Source: an uncultured Chthonomonas sp.
Lineage (GTDB): Bacteria > Armatimonadota > Chthonomonadetes > Chthonomonadales > Chthonomonadaceae
DNA: 64,000 bases
Reading direction: 5' to 3'
Assembly (NCBI GenBank): GCA_903859705.1
Contig: CAIONQ010000077.1
Location: 121,003-185,002, forward strand
Shown here: positions 35,466 to 44,165 of the stretch, in pieces
Position numbering within the stretch: the stretch's first letter is position 1
Layout: the number at the start of each line of letters is the position of its first letter
Position numbers and translations under genes: made by a program
Notes under the pieces: model-generated
Database searches by the model: none
What the model was told of the DNA's origin: nothing
What the model saw: the letters and a program-made list of their open reading frames with translations, nothing else

Positions 35466-36719
35466 TCAGGATGCGGAACCTGCCAGAAGCTGCTCGGTTT
35501 TCAGCGCTGCTTCCAGAGAGGCAAGGTTTGGCTGAATCCCAACAGTTTGCCCCAGCTTGCCAACAACTGCCTCCTGCGTCTTAAGGCCGTTGCCTGTAAT
35601 CGCAATCACAACCGTATCGTTCTCGCCAAAATATCCCTGCTCGGCCAGTTTCTTTGTAACAGAAACTGTAACGCCGCCAGCGGTTTCAGCAAATATTCCT
35701 TCGGTACGGCCCAGCAGTCGGATGCCATCCACAATCTCTTCCTCTGTCACGTCATCCGCCCAGCCGCCAGATTTGCGTACGGTATCCATTGCGATGTAAC
35801 CATCTGCAGGATTGCCTATTGCAATAGATTTGGCGATGGTATTGGGACGTTGAGGTTTAAACACATCCGCTTTCGTCTTGATTGCAGTTGTGATAGGTGA
35901 GCAACCCTTGGCTTGCGCTGCATACATTTTTGTAGGAACGCCATCAATGAGGCCAAGCTTATCCAGCTCATTAAGCCCCTTGTAAATCTTGCTGATAAGA
36001 GAACCACCAGCACACGGTACCACTACGTGGTCTGGAGCTCGCCAGCCGAGCTGTTCAGCAATTTCATAACCAAAGCTCTTGCTGCCATCCCCGTAGAACG
36101 GGCGAAGATTGATGTTGACGAAGGCCCAGCCATACTTGCCACCAGCTTCCGCGCAAAGGCGGTTTACTTCGTCATAATTACCGGTTACAGAAAGTACATT
36201 GGTTCCATAGATAAGCGTACCAAGTACCTTGCCTTGCTCCAGGTCAGAAGGAATAAAGATGTAGGACTTAAAGCCACCTTCGGCGGAGTGTGCTGCCACA
36301 GAGTTGGCTAGATTACCAGTGGATGCGCACGCAACCGTGTCGTATCCAAATTCCCTAGCCTTGGTAAGTGCACATGCCACAACACGATCCTTGAAGGAAA
36401 GCGTTGGGTGGTTTACTGCATCGTTTTTGATATAAAGGTTGTTGAGGCCCAGCTCACGCCCAAGCTTCTCGGCCTTTACAAGTGGCGTAAACCCAACGTT
36501 TTTACCAACTGTGGGTGGCCCTTCTACCGGCAGCAGATCCCAGTAACGCCACATGGAAGGAGGGCCGGCTTCGATGCGCTCTCGCGTAACTCGCGGCGCA
36601 ATCTCGTCCCAGTTCAGCACAACCTCAAGTGGGCCAAAACAGAGTTCACAAACGTGTATCGGACTTGTGGGATACTCCTCGCCGCACTCCCGGCACTTCA
36701 TCCCCAGTACCTTTGGCAT
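35466..36719 (-). CDS. thrC: Threonine synthase-like PLP enzyme with N-terminal zinc motif, under a Met T-box
   Basis: 417 residues. The N-terminus has two CxxC pairs (C9/C12 in CRECG and C24/C27 in CELCFGPLEV), a rubredoxin-like zinc knuckle. The PLP-binding Lys110 is in HPTLSFKDRVV, with CASTGNLANSVAAHSA and CAGGSLISKIYKGL as further fold-type II motifs. By family it converts O-phosphohomoserine to threonine. The sulfur-carrier gene next to it, the NIL gene and the ATG specifier in its T-box suggest instead, or in addition, a beta/gamma replacement with a protein thiocarboxylate to make homocysteine. The chemistry is an inference. GAGGAGAGAAGGAAG precedes the ATG. Confidence 0.85.
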   Translation of the reverse strand: MPKVLGMKCRECGEEYPTSPIHVCELCFGPLEVVLNWDEIAPRVTRERIEAGPPSMWRYWDLLPVEGPPTVGKNVGFTPLVKAEKLGRELGLNNLYIKNDAVNHPTLSFKDRVVACALTKAREFGYDTVACASTGNLANSVAAHSAEGGFKSYIFIPSDLEQGKVLGTLIYGTNVLSVTGNYDEVNRLCAEAGGKYGWAFVNINLRPFYGDGSKSFGYEIAEQLGWRAPDHVVVPCAGGSLISKIYKGLNELDKLGLIDGVPTKMYAAQAKGCSPITTAIKTKADVFKPQRPNTIAKSIAIGNPADGYIAMDTVRKSGGWADDVTEEEIVDGIRLLGRTEGIFAETAGGVTVSVTKKLAEQGYFGENDTVVIAITGNGLKTQEAVVGKLGQTVGIQPNLASLEAALKTEQLLAGSAS

Positions 36720-36771
36720 TTCTTCCTTCTCTCCTCGCTGTCAGCGGTTAGCGCGCAGCCATTAAAAACAG

Positions 36772-37076
36772 AAAAACCCCTCGTACTATGCACAAAGCCA
36801 TGCACAGGACGAGAGGTTCGTACCTTCGTGGTTCCACCTGTATTCGCCGCATCCTCGCAGATAGCAGCCTCGGCGGGTGCGGCCGCAATATCGCGATAAT
36901 GCGAGTGCGGAACACCCTAACCCTATAACGGGAGCCCCCCGGCGGCCCTTACTTACCCCTTCGGGGCTTTCTCGGCTGCGGCTCAAAGGCCATTTCTGCA
37001 GGTTCGCTGGCGCCGGCTTTCACCATTTCCGGCTCTCTGTAGCTGCGAAGTCTGCGTACTCCACCTTATCTAAGCC
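36772..37076 (-). promoter_or_regulatory. T-box riboswitch, specifier ATG (methionine)
   Basis: Reading down the minus strand. Stem I base is GGCTTA / TGAGCC with a GAT K-turn bulge, then AAGG/CCTT. The loop E motif is AGTA facing GAA, and the codon right after GAA is ATG followed by G. The distal loop has AGAGAGCCGG, ATGGTGAAAG, CCGGC, as in known stem I elements. The antiterminator T-box sequence CAGGTGGAACCACG starts at 36840. The competing terminator CCTCTCGT / ACGAGGGG (36816-36809, 36784-36777) ends in TTTTT at 36772. Uncharged tRNA-Met would pair with ATG and with TGGA and allow read-through into the thrC-like operon. Confidence 0.88.
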
Positions 37077-37116
37077 AATATAAATCTGTAGCCTCTGCAA
37101 ACTGCAAAGACGAGAC

Positions 37117-37146
37117 ATTGTACCCCTGCTGCTGCAAGTCCGTCAA
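37117..37146 (-). promoter_or_regulatory. Promoter of the T-box operon
   Basis: TTGACG (37146-37141), 18-nt spacer, TACAAT (37122-37117), about 40 nt upstream of stem I. Confidence 0.78.
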
Positions 37147-37199
37147 GCATTAGGCTCAGTTCACGCGGTACATAGCCTGAGTGTCCTGGTGGGGATGGA

Positions 37200-37220
37200 G
37201 TGTATCCGCAAAGGATACAC
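37200..37220 (-). terminator. Hairpin after the secreted-protein operon
   Basis: GTGTATCC / GGATACAC 8-bp stem with a GCAAA-type 5-nt loop just past the stop at 37244 of a minus-strand gene. There is no U tract; probable weak terminator. Confidence 0.5.
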
Positions 37221-37243
37221 CCCAACCGCCGCCAGTGAGAATC

Positions 37244-38128
37244 TTACTGTGTGAGCGTGCTAGACATCGTTGTTTTGGCAACAATCGCCTGGCTTTTTGG
37301 CTTATCTCCCCCAGCCTTGCCTGCCTTAGCCTTTTGCGATATTACTATGTCGGTTGTGCCAGCACCTGTGGAACGAATAAGTCTGCCCTCGGCAATCGCA
37401 AAGTCATCCTCGTAAACCATTGTCATCTTTCCGTTTACTGTTGTTTGCGCTTTGCTCTCGTCCCTCGTAATACCGGCCTTATCATCGAGCATCGCATGCA
37501 CGGGGATGCTAATGGTAAGTTTGATGTGAGCGGTTTTATATCGACCCGCCTGGGTGTTGCCAACATACTTTGCGGATGCCGTACCCGTGGAGGAAAGCTG
37601 CGGTAGCGGAACTGGTACAGACCATGTGTCGCCCGGCTTAACAGGGTGCGGTGGGAGGTATATCGTTATGCTACCGAGCGTGCCAGTGCCGGTAAGTGCC
37701 CCCACGGCTGCGTTTGCGCCACTCTCATTAGCATGTTTTGCCATTGCGAGCGCACCTGAGGGGGAAATGGTTGCCTTCGCAGTTGTTTTTCTGTTGGATG
37801 GGCCAATACCGCCAGTCTGGATGCCAGTGGTTCCCGAGATTGTGAGATCAATGTCCGCAGATCCCGAAGAGGCTACTTTTGTTACGGAAATGGTTTGAGT
37901 TGCATTAACGGGAAACGCGATGTCCGGCATTTTTTGCTGTTTGGCACCGCCTGCCCCCCCTTTGCCAGGCATAGGTATGGAGATCTGGCCAACTGTTTGA
38001 TAGGTAAACTGATCGCCGGCCTTCAACTTCATTTTGAGAGAAACCGCACCATCTGCAAATGCGGTCGATGCAAGTGCCGTCGCAGCTATACAGGCGAAGG
38101 AAACGGATAATCGCACTCTGGGGTTCAT
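37244..38128 (-). CDS. Secreted protein of a three-member family (GDTW motif), member 1
   Basis: 294 residues. Signal peptide to about ASTAFA, then KLKAGDQFTYQTVGQI and alternating hydrophobic strands, a Gly/Lys-rich loop near residue 55, and the motif YLPPHPVKPGDTWSV about two thirds in. The rest is beta-rich (KYVGNTQAGRYKTAHIKLTI, EGRLIRSTGAGTTDIVI). The function is not known; the architecture suggests an exported beta-sheet protein that is assembled or binds ligands outside the membrane. GAGGAG precedes the ATG. Confidence 0.7.
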   Translation of the reverse strand: MNPRVRLSVSFACIAATALASTAFADGAVSLKMKLKAGDQFTYQTVGQISIPMPGKGGAGGAKQQKMPDIAFPVNATQTISVTKVASSGSADIDLTISGTTGIQTGGIGPSNRKTTAKATISPSGALAMAKHANESGANAAVGALTGTGTLGSITIYLPPHPVKPGDTWSVPVPLPQLSSTGTASAKYVGNTQAGRYKTAHIKLTISIPVHAMLDDKAGITRDESKAQTTVNGKMTMVYEDDFAIAEGRLIRSTGAGTTDIVISQKAKAGKAGGDKPKSQAIVAKTTMSSTLTQ

Positions 38129-38207
38129 CAAAAAAACTCCTCACGGGTTGTAAACGTTGTTGCTGGCAGTGGAGCATTTACCGCGCCAGCCCTACACTGG
38201 TTTCAGA

Positions 38208-39017
38208 TTACCTCGCGGTACTCACAGAAACAACCTTATATGTGTAATCTGCGTGGTAAATCATATCAATAGTCTGGCCGTCTGCATTCTGCTGGGTTCT
38301 GGCGGGCACGCCAGACACAGAGAAATCGGATACGAGGATACGCCCGGTTATCGGGTCTACCTTCCACTTACCCTCGGCAATTGCGGCAGAGGCACTGCGC
38401 TCTGATTTGAAAGGCAAGCTAATTCGGCAAGCAACGGTGAGTATCTGCCCCGCTTCACTTGCAGAAATCCCTGAGACATGGCTGGTGCTTACAGCATTTC
38501 TGCCTGCACCACACGGCAACACTGCCCGCCATGTTTCTCCCGGGGAAACGGGGTGATCTGGTGCTGAGAATGAGCGAAGCAAGTCGATAACGGCCTGAAC
38601 GTTGTCATCAGTACTCTCTGATTCCAGCCGCCTAAAGGCAGAAACTCCCGTATCGGAAATTGTAACATGGCTTTCCGATGCTATTGGATACTGCAAGCGC
38701 AGAACAGAACGGTCTCTCGCCGTAGCTCTCAGTTCTGCAAACTGCACAGTTTCTAAGAAATTAGCCCGATTCTGCCGGGCCTTTGTTAGTCGGTCTTCAG
38801 ATTGTATCTCAAGCGTTCCGGTAACGTTTTGGCCGTACAACCACCCATCAAGCCGAACAGTCTCACGTATCCCAATGCGTTCGTCCTGACGAAAGTGTGT
38901 GCGCCAGAAGTATACATCTGCTAGCTTAGCCGCATGCGCATTACCAGGTGGCACAGTTGCGCCGCACGCCATAAATGTAATGAACAGCCTCAGGGAGATC
39001 TGCAGCCTGGGCTTCAT
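38208..39017 (-). CDS. Secreted protein of a three-member family, member 2
   Basis: 269 residues. Hydrophobic N-terminal signal (LFITFMACGATVPPGNAHA), strand-rich body, and the shared block SAPDHPVSPGETWRAVLP followed by a tail EGKWKVDPITGRILVSDFSVSGV that parallels member 1 (AEGRLIRSTGAG). Function unknown. Its ATG shares a base with the stop of member 3, so the two are co-translated. It lacks the Gly/Lys loop of member 1. Confidence 0.65.
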   Translation of the reverse strand: MKPRLQISLRLFITFMACGATVPPGNAHAAKLADVYFWRTHFRQDERIGIRETVRLDGWLYGQNVTGTLEIQSEDRLTKARQNRANFLETVQFAELRATARDRSVLRLQYPIASESHVTISDTGVSAFRRLESESTDDNVQAVIDLLRSFSAPDHPVSPGETWRAVLPCGAGRNAVSTSHVSGISASEAGQILTVACRISLPFKSERSASAAIAEGKWKVDPITGRILVSDFSVSGVPARTQQNADGQTIDMIYHADYTYKVVSVSTAR

Positions 39018-40078
39018 TATTTACTGGCCGCCGGTGCGGGGCTCGCGTCTGCAGGCGGCCCCGCCTGTACACTTACAGTCATCCTACCACGCACTGATAT
39101 TGGATCGACGCTGCGTTTACCTGCATGCTCTGTATCCGGCATATCGCGCTTGAGGTTAACATTCAGCAGCATTTTCCCTGTTGTAAGCTGCCCCGTATAG
39201 TAACCAGGCTTAACTGTTGTTGCACCTGTCCTCGTGGCTGGTATCGCAAAATTCATCGTGCCTGTTGCAGATACATCACCGGTTATCGATCCCACCTGTT
39301 TTTTGGGATCTGGTGAAGAGTTGCCTTCTTTATCAATTTTATCTAACACCGTAGACTTTGCGGTTTGAGAAATCTGGAACACCGATTTTCCGCCTTCTGT
39401 CTTTACAGTATCCAACTTGCCAACATAGGTGGTTCGGCCAGGCTTCTTTCCCAGGAAACCTTCAGAAAAGTCCCAGGTAGCTCCTGGAGATACACCCTTC
39501 TGCGGAAAGGTAACAGGCAACACTAATAAAAATAGTTTACGAAGATCTACGCCAACATCAATCTTTATCGGTTGGGTGCTCCCACCCGAAACACTGGTGA
39601 TGGTTCCATCGGGCTTGATGATTGCCGTACAATTCAAGAAGCTCTGTACCTGCGCAAGAGGAAGCGGAAACGGCAACTCGTCGTCGGGATTAACTTTCCC
39701 ATCCTCACCTGGCTCTTTAGCAAGAAAGCTCAGAGTTTCGCCTTCTACCGTAAAGGCAACTGTCATCCCCTTTTCATCCTGCTTCGCTATCTTAGCGGCA
39801 TAGTATAGTTCCGCCTTGATATGCGCATCTGTGCCAGGTTCGCTAAGCTTTGGAATCTGCCCGGAGAAGAAAGCGAGAACCTTATAATGGTAGGTCTTAC
39901 CAGTATCAAACCCATAACTCAAATGTGCTGGCGTAGTTACCCCGGCTGGCGCTGGCCCCGTAATAGGGCGGCCGGCTCCGCTTTGAGCCAATGCGGGCGC
40001 ACCAGATGAGATGGCGGTTAGGGCAAGCACAGACATAGATGCTATCGCCACGCGGGAATTGATGAAGTTCTGGAACAT
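39017..40078 (-). CDS. Secreted protein of a three-member family, member 3
   Basis: 353 residues from ATG 40078 (AGGAGGT 6 nt upstream; an earlier in-frame start at 40117 is unlikely). Signal SRVAIASMSVLALTAISSGAPALA, then AHLSYGFDTGKTYHYKVLAFFSGQI, a strand-rich body with FPQKGVSPGATWDFSEGFLG, and a C-terminal Pro/Ala tail ASPAPAASK. First gene of the minus-strand operon. Unknown function; kinship with members 1 and 2 is inferred from layout and the P.G.TW block. Confidence 0.65.
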   Translation of the reverse strand: MFQNFINSRVAIASMSVLALTAISSGAPALAQSGAGRPITGPAPAGVTTPAHLSYGFDTGKTYHYKVLAFFSGQIPKLSEPGTDAHIKAELYYAAKIAKQDEKGMTVAFTVEGETLSFLAKEPGEDGKVNPDDELPFPLPLAQVQSFLNCTAIIKPDGTITSVSGGSTQPIKIDVGVDLRKLFLLVLPVTFPQKGVSPGATWDFSEGFLGKKPGRTTYVGKLDTVKTEGGKSVFQISQTAKSTVLDKIDKEGNSSPDPKKQVGSITGDVSATGTMNFAIPATRTGATTVKPGYYTGQLTTGKMLLNVNLKRDMPDTEHAGKRSVDPISVRGRMTVSVQAGPPADASPAPAASK

Positions 40079-40329
40079 TAAGTGACCTCCTGGGCTGGCA
40101 GATTCTAGCACGCGCATGCTGCGGGTGTAAAGCTATACGTGGTGGCGTCTCCAGACAACTGGCCATTGGCCAAAAAAAGTAAGCATGAACGATAAACCTG
40201 TATCCAGATACAAGGAGTTATCCGCATGCAAAGCGAACATCCCGGTGCCCGAGGGCCCGGCACTGTTGACAAGCACTTACTGCATTTACGTTACACAGAT
40301 GCCGAAATGGCGGCAAAGGATTGTTTTTA

Positions 40330-40695
40330 ATGGCATCCCTACCAACTGCACTTGAAATCCTATCAGCAGTGCTGCTCGTGATAACACTACTGCGCCTTGT
40401 GAGTACGCCATCCAACTCTCCGTATCGCAAGGAGCGAACAGAAACGACTGTGCTAGTAGCCCTGATTACTGCGGGTGCCTTCGGTTCTACTGCCCGGGAT
40501 AGGTTTTCGGCCGGAACTACCAACTTCTGGCTAGCATCCGCCGCACTCGGTATTATTTGTGCGCTGGCTATCCTGTTTGTATTCCGACTTTTCAGAGCGT
40601 ACCGAAACAGCGACGATGTAAACCCCAAAAAGTCGAATACTCGTTCCATACGTCCGCCGGATCGCGATGATAGAGTGCGGGGCGGCCACAAATGA
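40330..40695 (+). CDS. Small membrane protein with two TM segments
   Basis: 121 residues from ATG 40330 with AAAGGA upstream. TM segments ALEILSAVLLVITLLRLV and FWLASAALGIICALAILFVFRLF flank a polar loop; the C-tail is basic and polar (KKSNTRSIRPPDRDDRVRGG). No family is recognised. Its stop overlaps the next gene's ATG by 4 nt, so the two are translationally coupled and probably function together. The 250 bp upstream, shared with the divergent secreted-protein gene, contain only a TGGCCAttGGCCA palindrome. Confidence 0.6.
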   Translation: MASLPTALEILSAVLLVITLLRLVSTPSNSPYRKERTETTVLVALITAGAFGSTARDRFSAGTTNFWLASAALGIICALAILFVFRLFRAYRNSDDVNPKKSNTRSIRPPDRDDRVRGGHK

Positions 40696-42596
40696 GCATG
40701 CCGAGTCCGGAAGCCGATGTCCGGGCTCCACTTTCGCCAGCAGTATTGCGGCGCAAGTGGTTTCCCTCGCTGGCATTTGTCATCGTTGTCATCTGCACAC
40801 TGATGCAGATCGGCTGTCTTCATAACGGCCTCGTAATTGACGACTACACACTTGTTGGCGCGGTAGATGGTCGCGGATGCGCGGATACCGCGGCATCGTG
40901 CTTCAGAGGCAAGCTATTCAATTTATACTATCGACCGATGCTTACGTCATCGTTTCGATACGTCCAAACGCACCACTGGCATAACGATCACCCATTTTGG
41001 TACCACCTCGAAAACCTTCTGCTTTTTGCTGTTGTTTTATCCCTGGCAGCAGTTTTATTCAGGCGGATTTTAAAGAGAGTGCTTCCGGCGCTGATCGCCA
41101 CGGCAATATTTGGCCTGCATCCCGTTCAGGTTTGCGTAACTACATTTATTGGAGGCAGAACAGATCTGCTTGCACTGGTGTTTATACTTCCGTACACCCT
41201 TGCTCTCATTACAGCCAGCAGGCTTTGGCGTGCATCAATGCGCCTCAAACAGCATCAGCAAAGTCTGAGGCTCCGCACCGCGCTACTCGTTATTTTTAGT
41301 GCCGCATGCCTCACTGGTGCAGCATTTTCTAAAGAGCAAACCATCCCACTTATGCTGCTGATTCCCGTTTTTGTTGGCGTAAGGCTGAAAATACACGGCA
41401 AAAACACCCATACTCGCCATCCAATCCCTATATGGCTAGCAGTGTATCCGCTGGCTGTTGGAATTTATTTAAGAGCAAGTTACCTTGTTATTGGTCATGA
41501 TCAACTTCCTAAAGCACCATGGAGCGCAGCATTAAGAGTAGAGATGGTCGGCAGATCCATCTGGTATTTCACAAAGGTATTTCTATTTCCAACCATAACC
41601 GTGCTGCACCTTTCAACCCTGGGAGCCTGGGATGTACCGCAACCATCTGTAGAGGCCGGTGGCTTCTTATTTGCTGTCGGCTTTGTGTGGATACTTGCAA
41701 TTAGCCGAACGGATAAGCGTGCATCCATCATGTTATACTGGCTGCTACTCACCATTTTTACCTGCATCAATCTGGTGCCCATACCTTCCCAGTTTGCTTC
41801 TCCATATCGCGCGGAAATTCCATTATTTGGATTCGCCGGGGCAGTATCCTGGCTCCTATGTAAGGCGTGTGCAGCACTGAGTAAAAGGTATGACGGCCTG
41901 CTTGTACGGCAGGAGGCACTTGCGCTTGCTTTACTTGCTCCTGCATTAACGTGGTTTACATGGACAATTCAGGCAGATGTTCCGCAATGGCATGATGAAA
42001 TGGCACTGATGAACGCGGAAGTGACATCAGATCCAAACTTTGTGATTGCCCGGGCTGCCTATGCCAACTACTGGTCTTTTCCGCCCGTGCCCGGGGTGAA
42101 ACCGGATTACGAAAGGTCGCTTATTGCCTACCGCACGTGTGTAGATCAGCTTTTTGGGCCGGGCGTACCAGTTTCAAAATATGCTGAGCTTGCCGCAGCA
42201 CCTGCCATGGTACGCACACTAAAGAGCGGTAGCGGGTTACGGTATGAGCCATCCGTTTACCTGCCTCAAGTTGTGCGTGGTTTTGGTGGGGTATACCACA
42301 ACAAACAAATGTTTCCAGAAGCAATTGAGCTATATTCGGCTGCCGTACAGATGGAGCCAACAGAACCAACCACGATCAGCGCCCTGGTCGATCTATGTGG
42401 CCGAATGGCACGGAAGGCTTCCGGATCATTCGATCATCAGGGAGTTATTAAGTACTGCCGTATTGCCCTGTCTGTAATGCCAGATAATGCCGATGCCCGC
42501 CGTCTGCTTATATCTGAGTACCGCATAACCGGCCAGAAAGCTAAAGCGGATGCTGTATTCCGGCAAGAAGACCGGTTTACTCACACAGTGCCATAA
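40692..42596 (+). CDS. Polytopic membrane protein with TPR tail (TMTC/PMT-like)
   Basis: 634 residues with about 9-11 TM segments in the first 450. Near the N-terminus NGLVIDDYTLVGA has the Asp-Asp pair seen after TM1 of GT-C glycosyltransferases. IFGLHPVQVCVTTFIGGRTDLLALVF matches the HP...V..I.GR.DLL block of TMTC-type O-mannosyltransferases. The last 150 residues form TPR-like helices (EAIELYSAAVQMEPTEPTTIS, YCRIALSVMPDNADARRLLISEY). Likely transfers sugar from a polyprenyl donor outside the cell, but the acceptor is unknown. Confidence 0.75.
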   Translation: MSMPSPEADVRAPLSPAVLRRKWFPSLAFVIVVICTLMQIGCLHNGLVIDDYTLVGAVDGRGCADTAASCFRGKLFNLYYRPMLTSSFRYVQTHHWHNDHPFWYHLENLLLFAVVLSLAAVLFRRILKRVLPALIATAIFGLHPVQVCVTTFIGGRTDLLALVFILPYTLALITASRLWRASMRLKQHQQSLRLRTALLVIFSAACLTGAAFSKEQTIPLMLLIPVFVGVRLKIHGKNTHTRHPIPIWLAVYPLAVGIYLRASYLVIGHDQLPKAPWSAALRVEMVGRSIWYFTKVFLFPTITVLHLSTLGAWDVPQPSVEAGGFLFAVGFVWILAISRTDKRASIMLYWLLLTIFTCINLVPIPSQFASPYRAEIPLFGFAGAVSWLLCKACAALSKRYDGLLVRQEALALALLAPALTWFTWTIQADVPQWHDEMALMNAEVTSDPNFVIARAAYANYWSFPPVPGVKPDYERSLIAYRTCVDQLFGPGVPVSKYAELAAAPAMVRTLKSGSGLRYEPSVYLPQVVRGFGGVYHNKQMFPEAIELYSAAVQMEPTEPTTISALVDLCGRMARKASGSFDHQGVIKYCRIALSVMPDNADARRLLISEYRITGQKAKADAVFRQEDRFTHTVP

Positions 42597-42640
42597 CGGG
42601 TTCCATGGCTGTTTTTGAATTGTGCTTGAGCTCGGTCTGG

Positions 42641-42646
42641 TACAAT
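42641..42646 (+). promoter_or_regulatory. -10 element of tsaD, leaderless start likely
   Basis: TACAAT ends 7 nt before the tsaD ATG at 42654, so transcription would start at or next to the A of ATG. A TTGTGC at 42620-42625 is the only -35-like hexamer (15-nt spacer). Confidence 0.5.
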
Positions 42647-42653
42647 AGGCTCT

Positions 42654-43661
42654 ATGAACGTACTCGGAATCGAAACGAGCTGCGATGAAACGTCTGCCGC
42701 AATAGTTAGCTGCGGTCCGCGTGTTCTCTCAAACATTATCTCCAGCCAGGCAGATCTGCACGCGCGTTATGGCGGTGTGGTGCCTGAAGTCGCCTCACGT
42801 ATGCATGTAGAGAACATGTTGCCCGTTATTTCTGAGGCAATCTCTGCCGCTGGCATTTCCCGGAACGATATTGACGGCATTGCTGTAACCAACCGCCCCG
42901 GCCTTCTTGGGGCATTGCTGGTAGGTGTTTCAGCAGCCAAGGCAATGGGATGCATACTCCACGTGCCTGTTGTAACCGTTCATCACCTGGAAGGTCACAT
43001 CTATTCCTCGTTCTTAACCGCACCGGATCTTGAAACTCAGTTTCCCATCCTAGTGTTGATCGTTAGTGGCGGCCATACCCAGATAGTGCGTATGGATGGC
43101 CATGGCGAATACACAATACTTGGTAAAACGCGAGACGATGCCGCAGGTGAGGCTTTCGATAAGGGGGCTCGCCTGTTAGGATTGCCCTACCCTGGCGGCC
43201 CCAATATAGCCAGGCTTGCCGAGGAAGGCAACCCGGAAGCAATCCGATTTCCACGTGCTGTGCTCGGTGACAATCTTGAGTTTAGCTTTAGCGGCGTCAA
43301 AACCGCCCTGCGTACATTTGTTATTAACGACAATGGCGCTACACCACGGCAAGATATAGCAGCAAGCTATCAGGCCTCTGTGGTCGATTCTCTGGTATCA
43401 CGCGTTCGCAAAGCATGCCGAGATACAGGCATCAAAACCGTGTGTGTAGCGGGCGGAGTAGCAGCCAATATCAGGTTAAAGTCTGAGCTACAACGAATTG
43501 CAACTAAGGACCGGCTACGAATAGTTGTGCCAGCCTCCACACTGTGCACCGATAACGCTGCCATGATTGCATGTGCAGGTTACTACCGCATGCAGCGTGG
43601 TGTTCGTGATGACCTAAACTTCGATACCTATGCCACTGAAACACTGGGTGCCCAACGTTAG
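42654..43661 (+). CDS. tsaD: tRNA t6A threonylcarbamoyltransferase TsaD
   Basis: 335 residues. VLGIETSCDETSAAIV opening, iron-binding VTVHHLEGHIYSS (HxxxH), VSGGHTQIV, FDKGARLLGLPYPGGP, FSGVKTAL and VAGGVAANIRLK are all intact. Transfers threonylcarbamoyl from TC-AMP to A37 of ANN-decoding tRNAs, with TsaB and TsaE, which are not in the window. No ribosome site is visible and the -10 lies just before the ATG, suggesting a leaderless mRNA. Confidence 0.97.
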   Translation: MNVLGIETSCDETSAAIVSCGPRVLSNIISSQADLHARYGGVVPEVASRMHVENMLPVISEAISAAGISRNDIDGIAVTNRPGLLGALLVGVSAAKAMGCILHVPVVTVHHLEGHIYSSFLTAPDLETQFPILVLIVSGGHTQIVRMDGHGEYTILGKTRDDAAGEAFDKGARLLGLPYPGGPNIARLAEEGNPEAIRFPRAVLGDNLEFSFSGVKTALRTFVINDNGATPRQDIAASYQASVVDSLVSRVRKACRDTGIKTVCVAGGVAANIRLKSELQRIATKDRLRIVVPASTLCTDNAAMIACAGYYRMQRGVRDDLNFDTYATETLGAQR

Positions 43662-43688
43662 ATTCCTCGAGGATTACCGAGCAAAGCA

Positions 43689-44165
43689 ATGGAGATAGGC
43701 AAGCGTAACAATATTCCGGGCAGAGTGTTTCCTGCAGGCAGAGAATCCGTTAACATTGCCGGAGGCCGCTCCCCCGTGCAACCGGAGGGCTTCTCATTGG
43801 GGCATGTGGTGTTGCGTCCTGATGGCGGCCAGGTACCATGGCACAACCATCCCCAGGAAGAGATTTACTACCTGTTAACTGGATCTGGCGAGATGTGTGT
43901 GGCAGACGAGATACAGGAAGTTGCTGCAGGTGATGTAATTTACATCCCACCGTTTGCATTCCATCAGCTTACCAACACGGGTACAGTGGAACTTGAGTTT
44001 ATCTATTGCTATGCACCTGCCGGGGATGTCGCCCACTGGCGACAAGAACTGGATGGATCACTTCCCCGGGCGGGGCAAGGGGCTCCTGCGCTTCCGGCCG
44101 GAGCCGCCCAGCAGCAATCTGGCACTGCGATGCAAGATACGAGTAAGGACAGCAGCAGAACATGA
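43689..44165 (+). CDS. Cupin-domain protein
   Basis: 158 residues. A single cupin barrel (about 30-110) with GGQVPWHNHPQEEIYYLLTGSGEM (motif 1: H, H, E) and YIPPFAFHQLTNTG (motif 2 His), so the metal-binding set is complete. The tail is Gly/Ala/Gln-rich. Sugar isomerase, dioxygenase or binding roles are all possible. It overlaps the following Gfo/Idh/MocA gene by 4 nt, suggesting they act on the same sugar or sugar acid. Confidence 0.85.
   Translation: MEIGKRNNIPGRVFPAGRESVNIAGGRSPVQPEGFSLGHVVLRPDGGQVPWHNHPQEEIYYLLTGSGEMCVADEIQEVAAGDVIYIPPFAFHQLTNTGTVELEFIYCYAPAGDVAHWRQELDGSLPRAGQGAPALPAGAAQQQSGTAMQDTSKDSSRT

Noticed and set aside
36960..36990. Reading the T-box specifier as a Thr codon (ACC in GCGAACCTGC)
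   Set aside because: That ACC lies in the helix above the loop E motif. The codon directly after GAA, aligned with known stem I structures, is ATG.
40218..40823. 201-codon minus-strand frame opposite the small membrane protein
   Set aside because: The plus-strand frames have TM segments, a ribosome site and an ATGA coupling; the minus frame reads as random Arg/Ser-rich sequence.
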